A DNA stretch of 33,800 bases from Lachnoclostridium sp. UBA5890 (GTDB lineage: Bacteria > Bacillota > Clostridia > Lachnospirales > Lachnospiraceae): NCBI GenBank assembly GCA_002431395.1, contig DJEU01000024.1:905-34704 (forward strand), in the 5' to 3' direction. Under the pieces are notes generated by a model. That model had not been told where the DNA came from and did no database searches. It saw only the letters and a program-made list of their open reading frames with translations. Position 1 is the first letter of the stretch; the number at the start of each line of letters is the position of its first letter. The position numbers were made by a program, and so were the translations under genes. Shown here piece by piece: positions 15,500-24,144 of the stretch.

Positions 15500-17289
15500 T
15501 CTTTTACCTCTTTTCTGATTTCAATACCCAATTCTTCCAACTGCTTTTCATCTACAATATTCGGTGCATCCGTCAAAAGACAGGAAGCATCTTTTACTTT
15601 CGGGAAGGCAATCACTTCACGGATACTGTCTTCTTTTGCCATCAGCATAACAAGACGATCCAGACCGTAAGCCAGTCCTGCGTGAGGTGGTACTCCGTAC
15701 TTAAATGCATTCAACAGGAAACCGAACTGCTCATGTGCCGCTTCTTTTGTAAACCCAAGGCACTCAAACATTTTCTCCTGAATGTCGTTCTGATGAATAC
15801 GGACAGATCCTCCACCGATCTCTGTACCATTTAATACAATATCATAGGCTTTTGCACGTACTTTGCCAGGCTCCGTGTCGATCAGATCAAGATCTTCTTC
15901 CATCGGCATCGTAAACGGATGGTGCATTGCCTGATAACGTCCCAGTTCTTCGTTGTACTCGAGCAGTGGGAATTCCGTTACCCACAGGAAATTGTACACG
16001 TTCTTGTCAAGAAGATCCATTCTTCTCGCAAGTTCCAGACGAAGATTTCCGAGAACGTCGTATACTACCTTATTTTTATCTGCGGCGAACAAAAGAAGGT
16101 CACCCGGCTCTCCTGCCATCGCTTTTACAAGGGCATCCAGCTCTTCCTCTGTCATAAATTTGGCAAACGAAGATTTATAAGTACCATCCTCGTTGATGCA
16201 AAGATAAGCCAGTCCTTTTGCGCCGTACTCTTTGGCAAAATCTACCAGTGAGTCAATCTTTTTACGCGGCATTGCGCCCTGTCCTTTGGCATTGATACCA
16301 CGGACGGAACCACCGTTTTCGATTGCACCGGTAAATACACCGAAACCACAGCCTTTGACAACTTCCGTCACATCCTGAAGTTCCATGCCAAAACGGGTAT
16401 CCGGCTTGTCCGAACCAAAACGGTCCATCGCTTCCTGCCATGTCATTCGCTGGATCGGAAGCTGTACATCTACGCCAATCGTCTCTTTAAACAATTTCTT
16501 CAACAGTCTTTCATTGACATCGATGACATCGTCTACGTCGACAAAGGAAAGTTCCATATCGATCTGTGTAAATTCCGGCTGACGGTCGGCACGAAGGTCC
16601 TCGTCACGGAAACATTTTACGATCTGGAAATAACGGTCGTAACCGGAACACATGAGCAGCTGTTTGAACAACTGCGGAGACTGTGGCAAGGCATAAAAAT
16701 TGCCCGGGTGTACACGGCTTGGTACCAGATAATCTCTTGCGCCTTCCGGTGTACTCTTTGTAAGCATCGGTGTCTCGATCTCCAAAAATCCCTCTTCTGC
16801 CAAAAATTGTCTGGTAAGTGTCGCCACTTTGCTTCGCATGATCAGATTTCTCTGAAGATCCGGACGGCGCAGATCAAGGAAACGGTAACGAAGACGAAGT
16901 TCGTCTTTTGTCTTACTGTTTTCTTCGATCGGGAAAGGTGGCGTCTCGGACTCTGACAAAATTCGGATGTCCTTTGCACGTACTTCGATCGCACCAGTTT
17001 TCAGGTTTTCGTTCACAGCACCGGAACGATTCTCTACGACACCGGTTACTGCAACAACAAATTCCGCACGAAGTTTCGTCGCTTTTTCAAATCCTTCGGC
17101 TCCGGTATCACTTTCTTCAAAGATCAACTGTATGATTCCAGAGCGGTCACGCAAATCTACAAAAATGATGCCGCCCTTATTTCTGCTTTTCTGTACCCAG
17201 CCCATCACCGTGACTGTCTGTCCTACATTTTCTGTCGTAAGCTCTGCGCATCGGCATGTGCGGCGCAGGCCTTTCATTGATTCTGCCAT
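15496..17289 (-). CDS. aspS: Aspartyl-tRNA synthetase
   Basis: This class II synthetase charges tRNA-Asp. The 597 residues fit the bacterial type. The N-terminal OB-fold anticodon domain contains GWVQKSRNKGGIIFVDLRDR. The catalytic core has RYRFLDLRRPDLQRN, motif 2 FRDEDLRADRQPEFTQID, the bacterial GAD insertion (about 290-400) and motif 3 GLAYGLDRLVMLM. An upstream TTG would add nine residues but lies only 3 bases after hisS. The ATG at 17289 has AAGGA about 10 bases upstream and gives the usual N-terminus MAESMKGLRRT. It lies 29 bases after hisS and its stop overlaps galM. The hisS-aspS order is common in Firmicutes. No T-box leader precedes it, so it appears to depend on the operon promoter. 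Confidence 0.97.
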   Translation of the reverse strand: MAESMKGLRRTCRCAELTTENVGQTVTVMGWVQKSRNKGGIIFVDLRDRSGIIQLIFEESDTGAEGFEKATKLRAEFVVAVTGVVENRSGAVNENLKTGAIEVRAKDIRILSESETPPFPIEENSKTKDELRLRYRFLDLRRPDLQRNLIMRSKVATLTRQFLAEEGFLEIETPMLTKSTPEGARDYLVPSRVHPGNFYALPQSPQLFKQLLMCSGYDRYFQIVKCFRDEDLRADRQPEFTQIDMELSFVDVDDVIDVNERLLKKLFKETIGVDVQLPIQRMTWQEAMDRFGSDKPDTRFGMELQDVTEVVKGCGFGVFTGAIENGGSVRGINAKGQGAMPRKKIDSLVDFAKEYGAKGLAYLCINEDGTYKSSFAKFMTEEELDALVKAMAGEPGDLLLFAADKNKVVYDVLGNLRLELARRMDLLDKNVYNFLWVTEFPLLEYNEELGRYQAMHHPFTMPMEEDLDLIDTEPGKVRAKAYDIVLNGTEIGGGSVRIHQNDIQEKMFECLGFTKEAAHEQFGFLLNAFKYGVPPHAGLAYGLDRLVMLMAKEDSIREVIAFPKVKDASCLLTDAPNIVDEKQLEELGIEIRKEVKE

Positions 17290-17318
17290 TTTTTTACATT
17301 CCTTTCTAATGTACAACT

Positions 17319-18569
17319 CTAATCTGCAAAAAATTCCTGGATCTCTTCGTATCCGTCTTTTGCCAATAATTCCTTCTGGAATTTCTTATTTTTCTTCATT
17401 ACATTGATACTGATCTTGTATCCGTTTTTGCGCTCTTCATTTGCCTGGGAAATGACTTTCTTCATCAATTCCGGCGTTGCTTTTTTATCGATCAAATATG
17501 CCTTTTTCTTTGAACTTGACGGTACTTTGAAATCACGCTCAAGAAGAAGCATGACAATACGCTCAAATCCGATGGAAAATCCACAGGCACACGTATCATT
17601 TCCGGTAAATTTACCGATCATTTCATCGTAGCGTCCACCGCCTCCGACAGATCCTCCAAATTCATCCATCGAAATCTCAAAGATCGGGCCGGTATAATAA
17701 CTCATTCCACGTACCAGTGTCGGATCAAAGGCAATCTTAAAGTCTGCGGATTTTGTCTCTTCCACGGTAGAAATGATTGTCTCCAAATCTTCTGCCGTGC
17801 CTGCCTCCAGACAGTCGCCCAGTTTTTCTTTCAAATATTTGACACCGGCGATATCATTTGTCACCGTTTCAAACAATTCTTTGCACATATCGACGGATTT
17901 CTGGTCATAGCCGGCTTCGAGGAGTTCCGCGGTCACACCGTCCATACCGATCTTGTCCATTTTATCCAGAATGATAAATACCGAATCGTATTCTGCTTCC
18001 GGAAATCCACAGTATGCTGCCATTGCTTTCAAAATCTTACGATTGTTGATACGGATCGTAAAATTCTTGAAATCCAATTTACCAAGCAGTGTTGTCGTTG
18101 CCAAAATCAATTCAATCTCTGCCAAGATCGAAGGCTCTCCAAGGATATCAATATCACACTGCATAAACTGGCGGAAACGTCCTCTCTGCGGACGGTCGGC
18201 ACGCCATACATTTCCCATCTGAAGTGCTTTAAAAGGTGCGCTTAACTCGTTTGCATGATTGGCATAATATCTTGACAGGGGAACCGTCAAGTCATAACGC
18301 AATCCGCTGTCTACCAGATCGGCTTCGCATTCTGCCGTATCCAGTTTCAATTTTTCTCCTCGTTTCAAAATCTTGAAGATCAATTTTTCATTTTCGCCGC
18401 CCTGCTTACTGCAAAGGCTTTCGATATGCTCTACACAAGGAGTCTCAATCGACGAAAAACCAAAGGTTCCATAAGTTTCCTTGATGAGCCCGATCACATA
18501 ATCTCGGATCTCCATTTCCTTTGGCAAAATATCTTTCATACCCGTTACCGGTTTCTTCTTCAATGCCAT
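17319..18569 (-). CDS. hisS: Histidyl-tRNA synthetase
   Basis: The enzyme charges tRNA-His. The 416 residues match bacterial HisRS. Motif 1 region is KKPVTGMKDILPKEM and FGFSSIETPCVEHIE. Motif 2 is WRADRPQRGRFRQFMQCD. The histidine motifs are LVRGMSYYTGPIFEI and GGGRYDEMIGKF. Motif 3 is CGFSIGFERIVMLL. A short C-terminal anticodon-binding domain ends the protein. The ATG at 18569 has GGAGG about 9 bases upstream; a GTG one codon earlier, with 6-base spacing, is equally possible. It begins 6 bases after the hemZ stop and is followed by aspS. No T-box precedes it, which leaves regulation to the upstream promoter. Confidence 0.97.
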   Translation of the reverse strand: MALKKKPVTGMKDILPKEMEIRDYVIGLIKETYGTFGFSSIETPCVEHIESLCSKQGGENEKLIFKILKRGEKLKLDTAECEADLVDSGLRYDLTVPLSRYYANHANELSAPFKALQMGNVWRADRPQRGRFRQFMQCDIDILGEPSILAEIELILATTTLLGKLDFKNFTIRINNRKILKAMAAYCGFPEAEYDSVFIILDKMDKIGMDGVTAELLEAGYDQKSVDMCKELFETVTNDIAGVKYLKEKLGDCLEAGTAEDLETIISTVEETKSADFKIAFDPTLVRGMSYYTGPIFEISMDEFGGSVGGGGRYDEMIGKFTGNDTCACGFSIGFERIVMLLLERDFKVPSSSKKKAYLIDKKATPELMKKVISQANEERKNGYKISINVMKKNKKFQKELLAKDGYEEIQEFFAD

Positions 18570-18575
18570 CACGCA

Positions 18576-19994
18576 TTACCTCCAACTTTCCTTTTTTCTT
18601 CTTATCATCTCGTCAATTCTACTAATGTAGTCATCAACGCTTTTTACATTTTCGACTCGTTCCATCCGGTTTTCCTCCGGAAATACGATCTTTGACGAAC
18701 CTCCGCTGCCAAGTGCCAGGATCGACTGCAGTTCCTCCATAATAAATATGTTATACAAACATTCTTTTCCCGGCTTTGCATAAGCCACATTTTCCTGATT
18801 GGTATTTCTCGTCGTATGTGCCTTATTTTTCTGGCGGTACATATAATACGGCTCATATCCGTGTGCCCGGCAAAACTGCTCTGCCTCTTTTTGCATCGGT
18901 TCGATGCAGGCATCTTTCTCGCGCATCTCACCGCCCTGCTCCAGCTGCTCTTTCCGCAGTCTGGATGCCCGTTTGATCACCAATGTGTGAACGGTGATAC
19001 TGTCCGGTTTCAAGGCTTCGACTTCTCGCAGTGTCTCTTTAAAATCTTCCAATGTTTCCTCCGGAAGTCCTGCGATCAGATCCATATTGATATTATCAAA
19101 TCCCAATGTTCTCGCAAGCATAAATTTCTCACGGATTTCCTCTACCGTGTGCTTACGCCCCAAAAGTTCCAGCGTATGCTCTTTCATGCTCTGTGGGTTA
19201 ATGGAAATTCTTGTCACTCCATGGGCTTTCATGCTCCGCAATTTGCCTTCGGTAATGCTGTCCGGACGCCCGGCCTCGACGGTAAATTCTTTCGACTGTT
19301 CCATCGGAAGATATTTTTCTGTCATCGCCATCAAGCGCTCAAACTGCTCTTCCGATAACGATGTCGGCGTTCCGCCGCCTACATACACACTGACCATCTG
19401 CTTGCCGGCCAGCCATTCTTTACACTGTGCCATCTCTTTTTCCAAGGCATCCAGGTACGCATCCATCTTATCTCGATAACGCTCCGCCGGAAAAGAGGAA
19501 AAGGAACAATACGCACATATTGTCGGGCAAAAGGGAATGCCAATGTACACATTTGCACACCTTTCATGCTGCATGCCCTGTGTCAGGGAAAATTCTTTCT
19601 TTGCGACATCCATCGCCAGTCTCACTTTGTCATCCCGGCAGAAATATTCTTCTTTTAAAATATCCCGGATTACTGCCTCTTCTTGTCCCTGCATCATCAG
19701 CCGGAGTGGAATCTTCGCCGGTCGGATCCCGGTAAGGATCCCCCACGGAAGTTCTTTTCCCGACTGTGTTTTCAAATATTCATAAACTTCTTTTTTTATC
19801 TGATTTTTGGTGTATGGATTCGGAAAATGTCTTTCCCATTTTTTTCCATCCATCTTCCATTTTATCGAATAGCCGTTTTCCGTAGAAACTTCCGGATGTT
19901 CGACTACTCTGCACTCTTTTTCCGGATAAAATACCATCGCCAGAGCTTTCATATCATACGAAAACTCCGTTCCGGAAATGTCAACTTCTATCAT
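18576..19994 (-). CDS. hemZ: HemZ-type radical SAM enzyme (coproporphyrinogen dehydrogenase family)
   Basis: The 472-residue protein belongs to the HemN/HemZ group of radical SAM enzymes. The iron-sulfur cluster motif C-x3-C-x2-C is Cys156, Cys160 and Cys163 in FCPTICAYCSF. It is followed by the SAM-binding YVGGGTPTSLSEEQ, the ribose motif VEAGRPDSI, and RISINPQSM. An extra N-terminal domain of about 145 residues, including LPWGILTGIRPAKI, is characteristic of HemZ rather than HemN or HemW. The annotated role is oxygen-independent oxidation of coproporphyrinogen III; activity for many anaerobe members is unproven and no other heme gene is near. GAGAGG precedes the ATG by 8 bases. It lies between the MBL hydrolase (14 bases) and hisS (6 bases). 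Confidence 0.9.
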   Translation of the reverse strand: MIEVDISGTEFSYDMKALAMVFYPEKECRVVEHPEVSTENGYSIKWKMDGKKWERHFPNPYTKNQIKKEVYEYLKTQSGKELPWGILTGIRPAKIPLRLMMQGQEEAVIRDILKEEYFCRDDKVRLAMDVAKKEFSLTQGMQHERCANVYIGIPFCPTICAYCSFSSFPAERYRDKMDAYLDALEKEMAQCKEWLAGKQMVSVYVGGGTPTSLSEEQFERLMAMTEKYLPMEQSKEFTVEAGRPDSITEGKLRSMKAHGVTRISINPQSMKEHTLELLGRKHTVEEIREKFMLARTLGFDNINMDLIAGLPEETLEDFKETLREVEALKPDSITVHTLVIKRASRLRKEQLEQGGEMREKDACIEPMQKEAEQFCRAHGYEPYYMYRQKNKAHTTRNTNQENVAYAKPGKECLYNIFIMEELQSILALGSGGSSKIVFPEENRMERVENVKSVDDYISRIDEMIRRKKESWR

Positions 19995-20008
19995 GAGAAT
20001 TTCCTCTC

Positions 20009-20644
20009 TTATGCATACGGATTATTCGCCTGTTCATACTCAATGCTTGTCGACGGGCCATGTCCGGAAAACACTTTGGTTTCACTTGGCAGGGTCAATA
20101 CTTTTTCCCGTACCGACTGCATCAGATCTTTTTCATTTCCGGTCGGCAGATCCGCTCTTCCGACGGATTCCATAAACAGTGTATCCCCACAGAAAAGCAC
20201 TTTCTGTTCTTCCAGAAAATAACAGCAGCTTCCTTTCGTATGTCCCGGTGTATGAATCACTTTTATCGTAATCCCGGCACTTTCAAACTGCTGGCCGTCG
20301 TGAAGCCATATGTCTGCTTCCAGTTCTTCCGGTCTTCCGGTCATTGCCGACACATTCATGCGGGCATCGGAAAGCAGTTCCTTTTCGACATCCAGCGCGC
20401 AAATCTCGCATCGTATCGCATTTTTCAGATCTCTTACCCCCTGAATATGATCAAAATGCCCATGGGTAAGCAAGATATGATCTAAGATCATCTTCTGATC
20501 CCGGATATAATTTGCAATCTTATCTCCGCTGTCACCCGGGTCTACCACAAAACAATGCTCCGAATCCTTTTTATGCACAATATAGCAATTGGTTCCCACA
20601 CTGCCGACAACGACAGATTCTATGATCAAACCATTGATTTCCAT
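20009..20644 (-). CDS. MBL-fold metallohydrolase, glyoxalase II-like
   Basis: The 211-residue protein has the metallo-beta-lactamase fold with a dinuclear metal site. The first ligands are His61, His63, Asp65 and His66 in THGHFDHIQG. Further ligands lie in HTPGHTKGSCCY, FCGDTLF and FSGHGPSTS. The compact length without the C-terminal glyoxalase domain matches YcbL-type hydrolases, which act on small thioesters such as S-lactoylglutathione analogues. The substrate here is unknown. AAAGGA precedes the ATG by about 7 bases. It lies 23 bases after rel and 14 before hemZ, a neighbourhood seen in many clostridia. Confidence 0.92.
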   Translation of the reverse strand: MEINGLIIESVVVGSVGTNCYIVHKKDSEHCFVVDPGDSGDKIANYIRDQKMILDHILLTHGHFDHIQGVRDLKNAIRCEICALDVEKELLSDARMNVSAMTGRPEELEADIWLHDGQQFESAGITIKVIHTPGHTKGSCCYFLEEQKVLFCGDTLFMESVGRADLPTGNEKDLMQSVREKVLTLPSETKVFSGHGPSTSIEYEQANNPYA

Positions 20645-20667
20645 AATCTATCCTTTCTTTCCATCGA

Positions 20668-22998
20668 TCAGCCGTTGGAACGTCTCTCGATGTCAATAAC
20701 ACTTTCTACATTTCGAAGTTTTTTTACTAATTTATTGAGCTGCTCCACGCCTCTAGTCTCAAAACCGACCACGATCGTGGCTTTGTCCTGCTTGGAAGTC
20801 CGGACATTCATGGACTTCACATCGATTTCATTCTCGGTAAAGATCTTCGAAACATCAAACAACACACCACTTCGGTTGTACGAATAAATGACGATCTCGA
20901 CCGGATAATAATCTTCGTTTTTCTTCGCCTGCGCACTCCATTCTGCTTCGATCAGTCGATTTCTCTCTTCTACCGGCAGATGAATCATATTAACACAGTC
21001 CGTACGATGAATGGAGATACCACGTCCTCTGGTGACGAATCCGACGATTTCATCTCCCGGCACCGGATTACAGCATCTTGAGAAACGAACCGCAAGATCA
21101 TCCAGTCCCATAACAACGATTCCGCTCTTTTTGCCACCGCTCTTTGTCGAAGAGGAGTCGCCTCCTTCTTTTATTCCTTTTGCCTCTTTGGCATTTTCTA
21201 TCGCTTCTTTGACCTGCTCATCCGAAACAATGCGTTTATTCTTCTTCTCATATTCGTAAATAAGTTTATTGATGACTTGTCCTTCCTTCAAGCCGCCATG
21301 ACCGATGGCTGCACAGACGGAATCCCAGTCCTTAAATCCATATTTGCGCTTGCAGGCTTCTGTATATTCGGGTTTTACATATTTATACAGATCAATGCTT
21401 TTTGTTTTTGCATATTGCGCCAGAAGTTCTTTTCCCCGCACGATGTTTTCTTCTTTAAACTCGGTACGGAACCACTGATTGATCTTGTTTTTCGCCTGCG
21501 TACTCTTGACGATCAGCAGCCAGTCACGGCTTGGTCCCTTACTGTTCTGGGAGGTGATGATATCGATCTGGTCTCCATTTTGAATCTGGTAATCCAGTTT
21601 GACGATATTTCCATTGACTCTGGCACCTACCATTTTATTCCCGACAGCGGTATGTATCGCATACGCAAAATCGATCGGTGTCGAACCTGCCGGAAGGGTC
21701 TTTACATCTCCATTTGGGGTAAAGCAATATACACTGTCCGAAAACAGATTCAGATCGCTTTTGATCACGCTCAAAAATTCTTTATTATCTGACATATCCC
21801 GCTGCCATTCCAAAATCTGGCGCAGCCATGCCATCTTGGCCTCATCGTTTTTAACTTCGGCCTCGCTCCCCTTAGTTTCCTTATATTTCCAATGTGCCGC
21901 GATACCATACTCCGCTGTTTTATGCATTTCATACGTACGGATCTGGATTTCAAACGGCTGTCCGTTTGGTCCGATCAATGTCGTATGCAATGACTGATAA
22001 TGGTTTGGTTTCGGCATCGCGATATAATCTTTAAAACGACCCGGAATCGGCTTATACATTTCATGAATGATTCCGAGTGCCGTATAACACTGCTGCTCTG
22101 TATCTACAATAATTCGTATCGCAAACAAGTCATAAATCTGATCCAATGTCTTATTTTGATTTACCATTTTTCGGTAAATGCTAAACAGATGCTTCACTCG
22201 TCCATCGATCGTTGCCTTGATTTTCGCCTCATCGAGATGTTCTTTGACATCTTCCATGATATCCTTGACAAATGTTTCCTTCTGCACGCGCAGATGGTTA
22301 AATTTGTCATTTAATTCCTTATAGGCTTCCGGTTCCAGATATTGCAAAGAAAGATCATCCAATTCTACCTTTACTTTGGAAATACCAAGCCGATGCGCGA
22401 TTGGTGCGTAAATGTCCATCGTCTCTCTGGCTTTTTCTTTCTGTTTTTCCGGTTTCATAAATTGCAGGGTTCGCATATTATGAAGACGGTCTGCCAGTTT
22501 TATAATGATAACACGGATATCTTTTGCCATCGCCAAAAACATTTTACGAAGGTTTTCCGCCTGCACATCCAGTTTGTCCGCCGAATAGTTCAACTGGGTC
22601 AATTTGGTAACACCATCAACCAAAAGAGCAATCTCCGCACTAAACATCTGAGTAATGTCTTCCACGGTATACGGCGTATCCTCAATGACATCATGAAGAA
22701 GTCCGCCGACAATCGTTTCCTTGTCCATATCCAGCTGTGTTAAAATGATTGCCACACAGACCGGGTGAATCAGATAGGGCTCTCCGGATTTTCTTTTTTG
22801 ATCCTTATGTGCTTCTTTGGCAAGTTCATAGGCTTTTCGTATAATCCCCATCTCATCCTGCCTGTTTTCCGCTGTCAACAGTTTTGTCAGCACTTCAAAC
22901 AACACATCGGGATCCGTAAAATTAGGTGGGATGATGTCCTTCGACAGTTCTCCCGTATCAAACTTTTCAATTAAATCACTACGTTTGTCCTGTTCCAT
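20668..22998 (-). CDS. rel: Bifunctional (p)ppGpp synthetase/hydrolase of the RelA/SpoT family
   Basis: The enzyme makes and degrades the stringent-response alarmone. The 776 residues show all domains in order. The HD hydrolase domain (about 45-195) has HDVIEDT and KLADRLHNMRTL, the intact H-D-x3-E-D set. The synthetase domain (about 240-370) has RFKDYIAMPKPNHYQSLH and EIQIRTYEMH. The TGS domain follows (about 425-490, VYCFTPNGDVKTLPAGSTPIDFAY), and a C-terminal ACT domain ends the protein (about 700-776). The RFKD (RxKD) loop marks a bifunctional rather than a synthetase-only enzyme. A TTGCAT-17-TATAAT promoter precedes it. It is the first gene of the long series ending in fabV, while spo0A lies upstream in the same orientation but ends in a terminator. 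Confidence 0.97.
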   Translation of the reverse strand: MEQDKRSDLIEKFDTGELSKDIIPPNFTDPDVLFEVLTKLLTAENRQDEMGIIRKAYELAKEAHKDQKRKSGEPYLIHPVCVAIILTQLDMDKETIVGGLLHDVIEDTPYTVEDITQMFSAEIALLVDGVTKLTQLNYSADKLDVQAENLRKMFLAMAKDIRVIIIKLADRLHNMRTLQFMKPEKQKEKARETMDIYAPIAHRLGISKVKVELDDLSLQYLEPEAYKELNDKFNHLRVQKETFVKDIMEDVKEHLDEAKIKATIDGRVKHLFSIYRKMVNQNKTLDQIYDLFAIRIIVDTEQQCYTALGIIHEMYKPIPGRFKDYIAMPKPNHYQSLHTTLIGPNGQPFEIQIRTYEMHKTAEYGIAAHWKYKETKGSEAEVKNDEAKMAWLRQILEWQRDMSDNKEFLSVIKSDLNLFSDSVYCFTPNGDVKTLPAGSTPIDFAYAIHTAVGNKMVGARVNGNIVKLDYQIQNGDQIDIITSQNSKGPSRDWLLIVKSTQAKNKINQWFRTEFKEENIVRGKELLAQYAKTKSIDLYKYVKPEYTEACKRKYGFKDWDSVCAAIGHGGLKEGQVINKLIYEYEKKNKRIVSDEQVKEAIENAKEAKGIKEGGDSSSTKSGGKKSGIVVMGLDDLAVRFSRCCNPVPGDEIVGFVTRGRGISIHRTDCVNMIHLPVEERNRLIEAEWSAQAKKNEDYYPVEIVIYSYNRSGVLFDVSKIFTENEIDVKSMNVRTSKQDKATIVVGFETRGVEQLNKLVKKLRNVESVIDIERRSNG

Positions 22999-23049
22999 AT
23001 CTCATCCTGCCTTTCTTTTCTCTATCTGTTTTTGGGCGACTCTAACATT

Positions 23050-23078
23050 ATTATATAAAAAAATGCTGCAAAATGCAA
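23050..23078 (-). promoter_or_regulatory. Promoter of the rel operon
   Basis: Minus-strand TTGCAT (23078-23073) and TATAAT (23055-23050) are exactly 17 bases apart, about 52 bases before the rel ATG and just after the spo0A terminator. Confidence 0.8.
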
Positions 23079-23107
23079 CTGTGATTTCATGTTCCCGGTC
23101 TTAAGCA

Positions 23108-23139
23108 CAAAAAGAGGAGCACTTTGAAAATGCTCCTCT
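23108..23139 (-). terminator. Rho-independent terminator of spo0A
   Basis: A perfect 9-bp stem AGAGGAGCA/TGCTCCTCT with a 9-base loop is followed on the minus strand by TTTTTG. It lies 10 bases after the spo0A stop and insulates spo0A from rel. Confidence 0.92.
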
Positions 23140-23149
23140 CTTTCCATTA

Positions 23150-23944
23150 TCAATATGACTTACGCATTTTCTGCTCCAGCCGTATTTTATCTGCAATTAA
23201 AGCTACAAATTCGGAATTGGTTGGTTTTCCCTTTCCATTGCTGACGGTGTAACCAAACAATTCATCAATCGTATCCACTTTTCCCCTTGTCCATGCCACT
23301 TCTATCGCATGACGAATCGCCCGCTCAACTCGGCTTGGTGTCGTCTTATGCTGTTTGGCAATCGACGGATACAAAATTTTTGTGATTGAATTCAGCATTT
23401 CACTGTCATCTACAGACATCATAATCGCATCCCTTAAGTACTGATAGCCCTTTATGTGCGCAGGCACTCCAATCTCATGAATGATGTGTGTCACATCCAT
23501 TTCCAGATTGTAGCCCTTTTTGTCCGGTTCTCTTGATTGATAGTTCATGACAACCGGCAATGCCCCCGGTTTTAATTGCTGTATTTTCGCCTGAATCGTT
23601 TCCTTTTCAAATGGCTTTAATACGTAGTATGCAGCGCCGTATTGAAAAGCGGTCTGCATTACATTTTCTTGAGTAACAGCTGTCACGACAATGAATTTCG
23701 GGCGTTTCTCGATTCCCGGTAATCCTTGGCATACTTTCTCCAAAACCAGAAGTCCGTCCATCTTTGGCATGATCAAATCCAAAAATACGACATCCGGTTT
23801 TGTTTCGCGGATCATTTCAATTGCCTCCACGCCATTTTCTGCCTGCCCAACAATCTCCACCTCAGTATCTTCCGATAAACTGTCTTTGATCAAAGAAATT
23901 GTCCTGGCACTGTCGTCTACGATTAGAACCCTAAGCTTGTTCAC
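23150..23944 (-). CDS. spo0A: Sporulation master regulator Spo0A
   Basis: Spo0A is a response regulator that, once phosphorylated, binds 0A boxes and starts endospore formation. The 264-residue form has a receiver domain (1-125) with Asp10, Asp11, the phosphorylated Asp56 in VVFLDLIMPKMDG, VVTA for the conserved Thr, and VLKPF for the conserved Lys. The DNA-binding domain shows the near-invariant stretches HEIGVPAHIKGYQYLRDAI, TPSRVERAIRHAIEVAW and KPTNSEFVALIADKIRLE. I chose the GTG at 23944 because GGGAGG lies 10 bases upstream and receiver domains normally start near VNKLRVLIVDD. The in-frame ATG at 23962 contains that sequence and lacks its own ribosome binding site. spoIVB, the usual upstream neighbour, is absent here. 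The promoter and 0A-like boxes upstream suggest self-control. Confidence 0.96.
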   Translation of the reverse strand: MNKLRVLIVDDSARTISLIKDSLSEDTEVEIVGQAENGVEAIEMIRETKPDVVFLDLIMPKMDGLLVLEKVCQGLPGIEKRPKFIVVTAVTQENVMQTAFQYGAAYYVLKPFEKETIQAKIQQLKPGALPVVMNYQSREPDKKGYNLEMDVTHIIHEIGVPAHIKGYQYLRDAIMMSVDDSEMLNSITKILYPSIAKQHKTTPSRVERAIRHAIEVAWTRGKVDTIDELFGYTVSNGKGKPTNSEFVALIADKIRLEQKMRKSY

Positions 23945-24012
23945 TCCATTTATACCTCCCATATTAGTGTAGAAAAGCAACATATAATCTTATATTTACG
24001 TGCTTTGTTTGC

Positions 24013-24041
24013 ATTATAAATGTTTTTTCCACATTTTGCAA
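24013..24041 (-). promoter_or_regulatory. Vegetative promoter of spo0A
   Basis: Minus-strand TTGCAA (24041-24036), 17 bases, TATAAT (24018-24013). The start codon is about 69 bases downstream of the -10 box. Confidence 0.78.
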
Positions 24042-24099
24042 TACCAATATATGGAATTTTTCCAATTTCTTTATTTTTTCTTAACATTTTATCTATATA

Positions 24100-24126
24100 T
24101 TTGACAAATTCAGACAAAATCCGACA
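24100..24126 (-). promoter_or_regulatory. Phased triplet of 0A-box-like sequences upstream of spo0A
   Basis: The plus strand reads TTTGACA (24100), TCAGACA (24110) and TCCGACA (24120), each followed by three bases, a strict 10-base period. Compared with TTCGACA (the reverse of the TGTCGAA 0A box) they have one, two and one mismatch. They lie 59-85 bases upstream of the spo0A -35 box and just past the end of the NlpC/P60 gene. Spo0A binding is inferred. Confidence 0.45.
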
Positions 24127-24144
24127 CAAATCACATTTTCAAGA

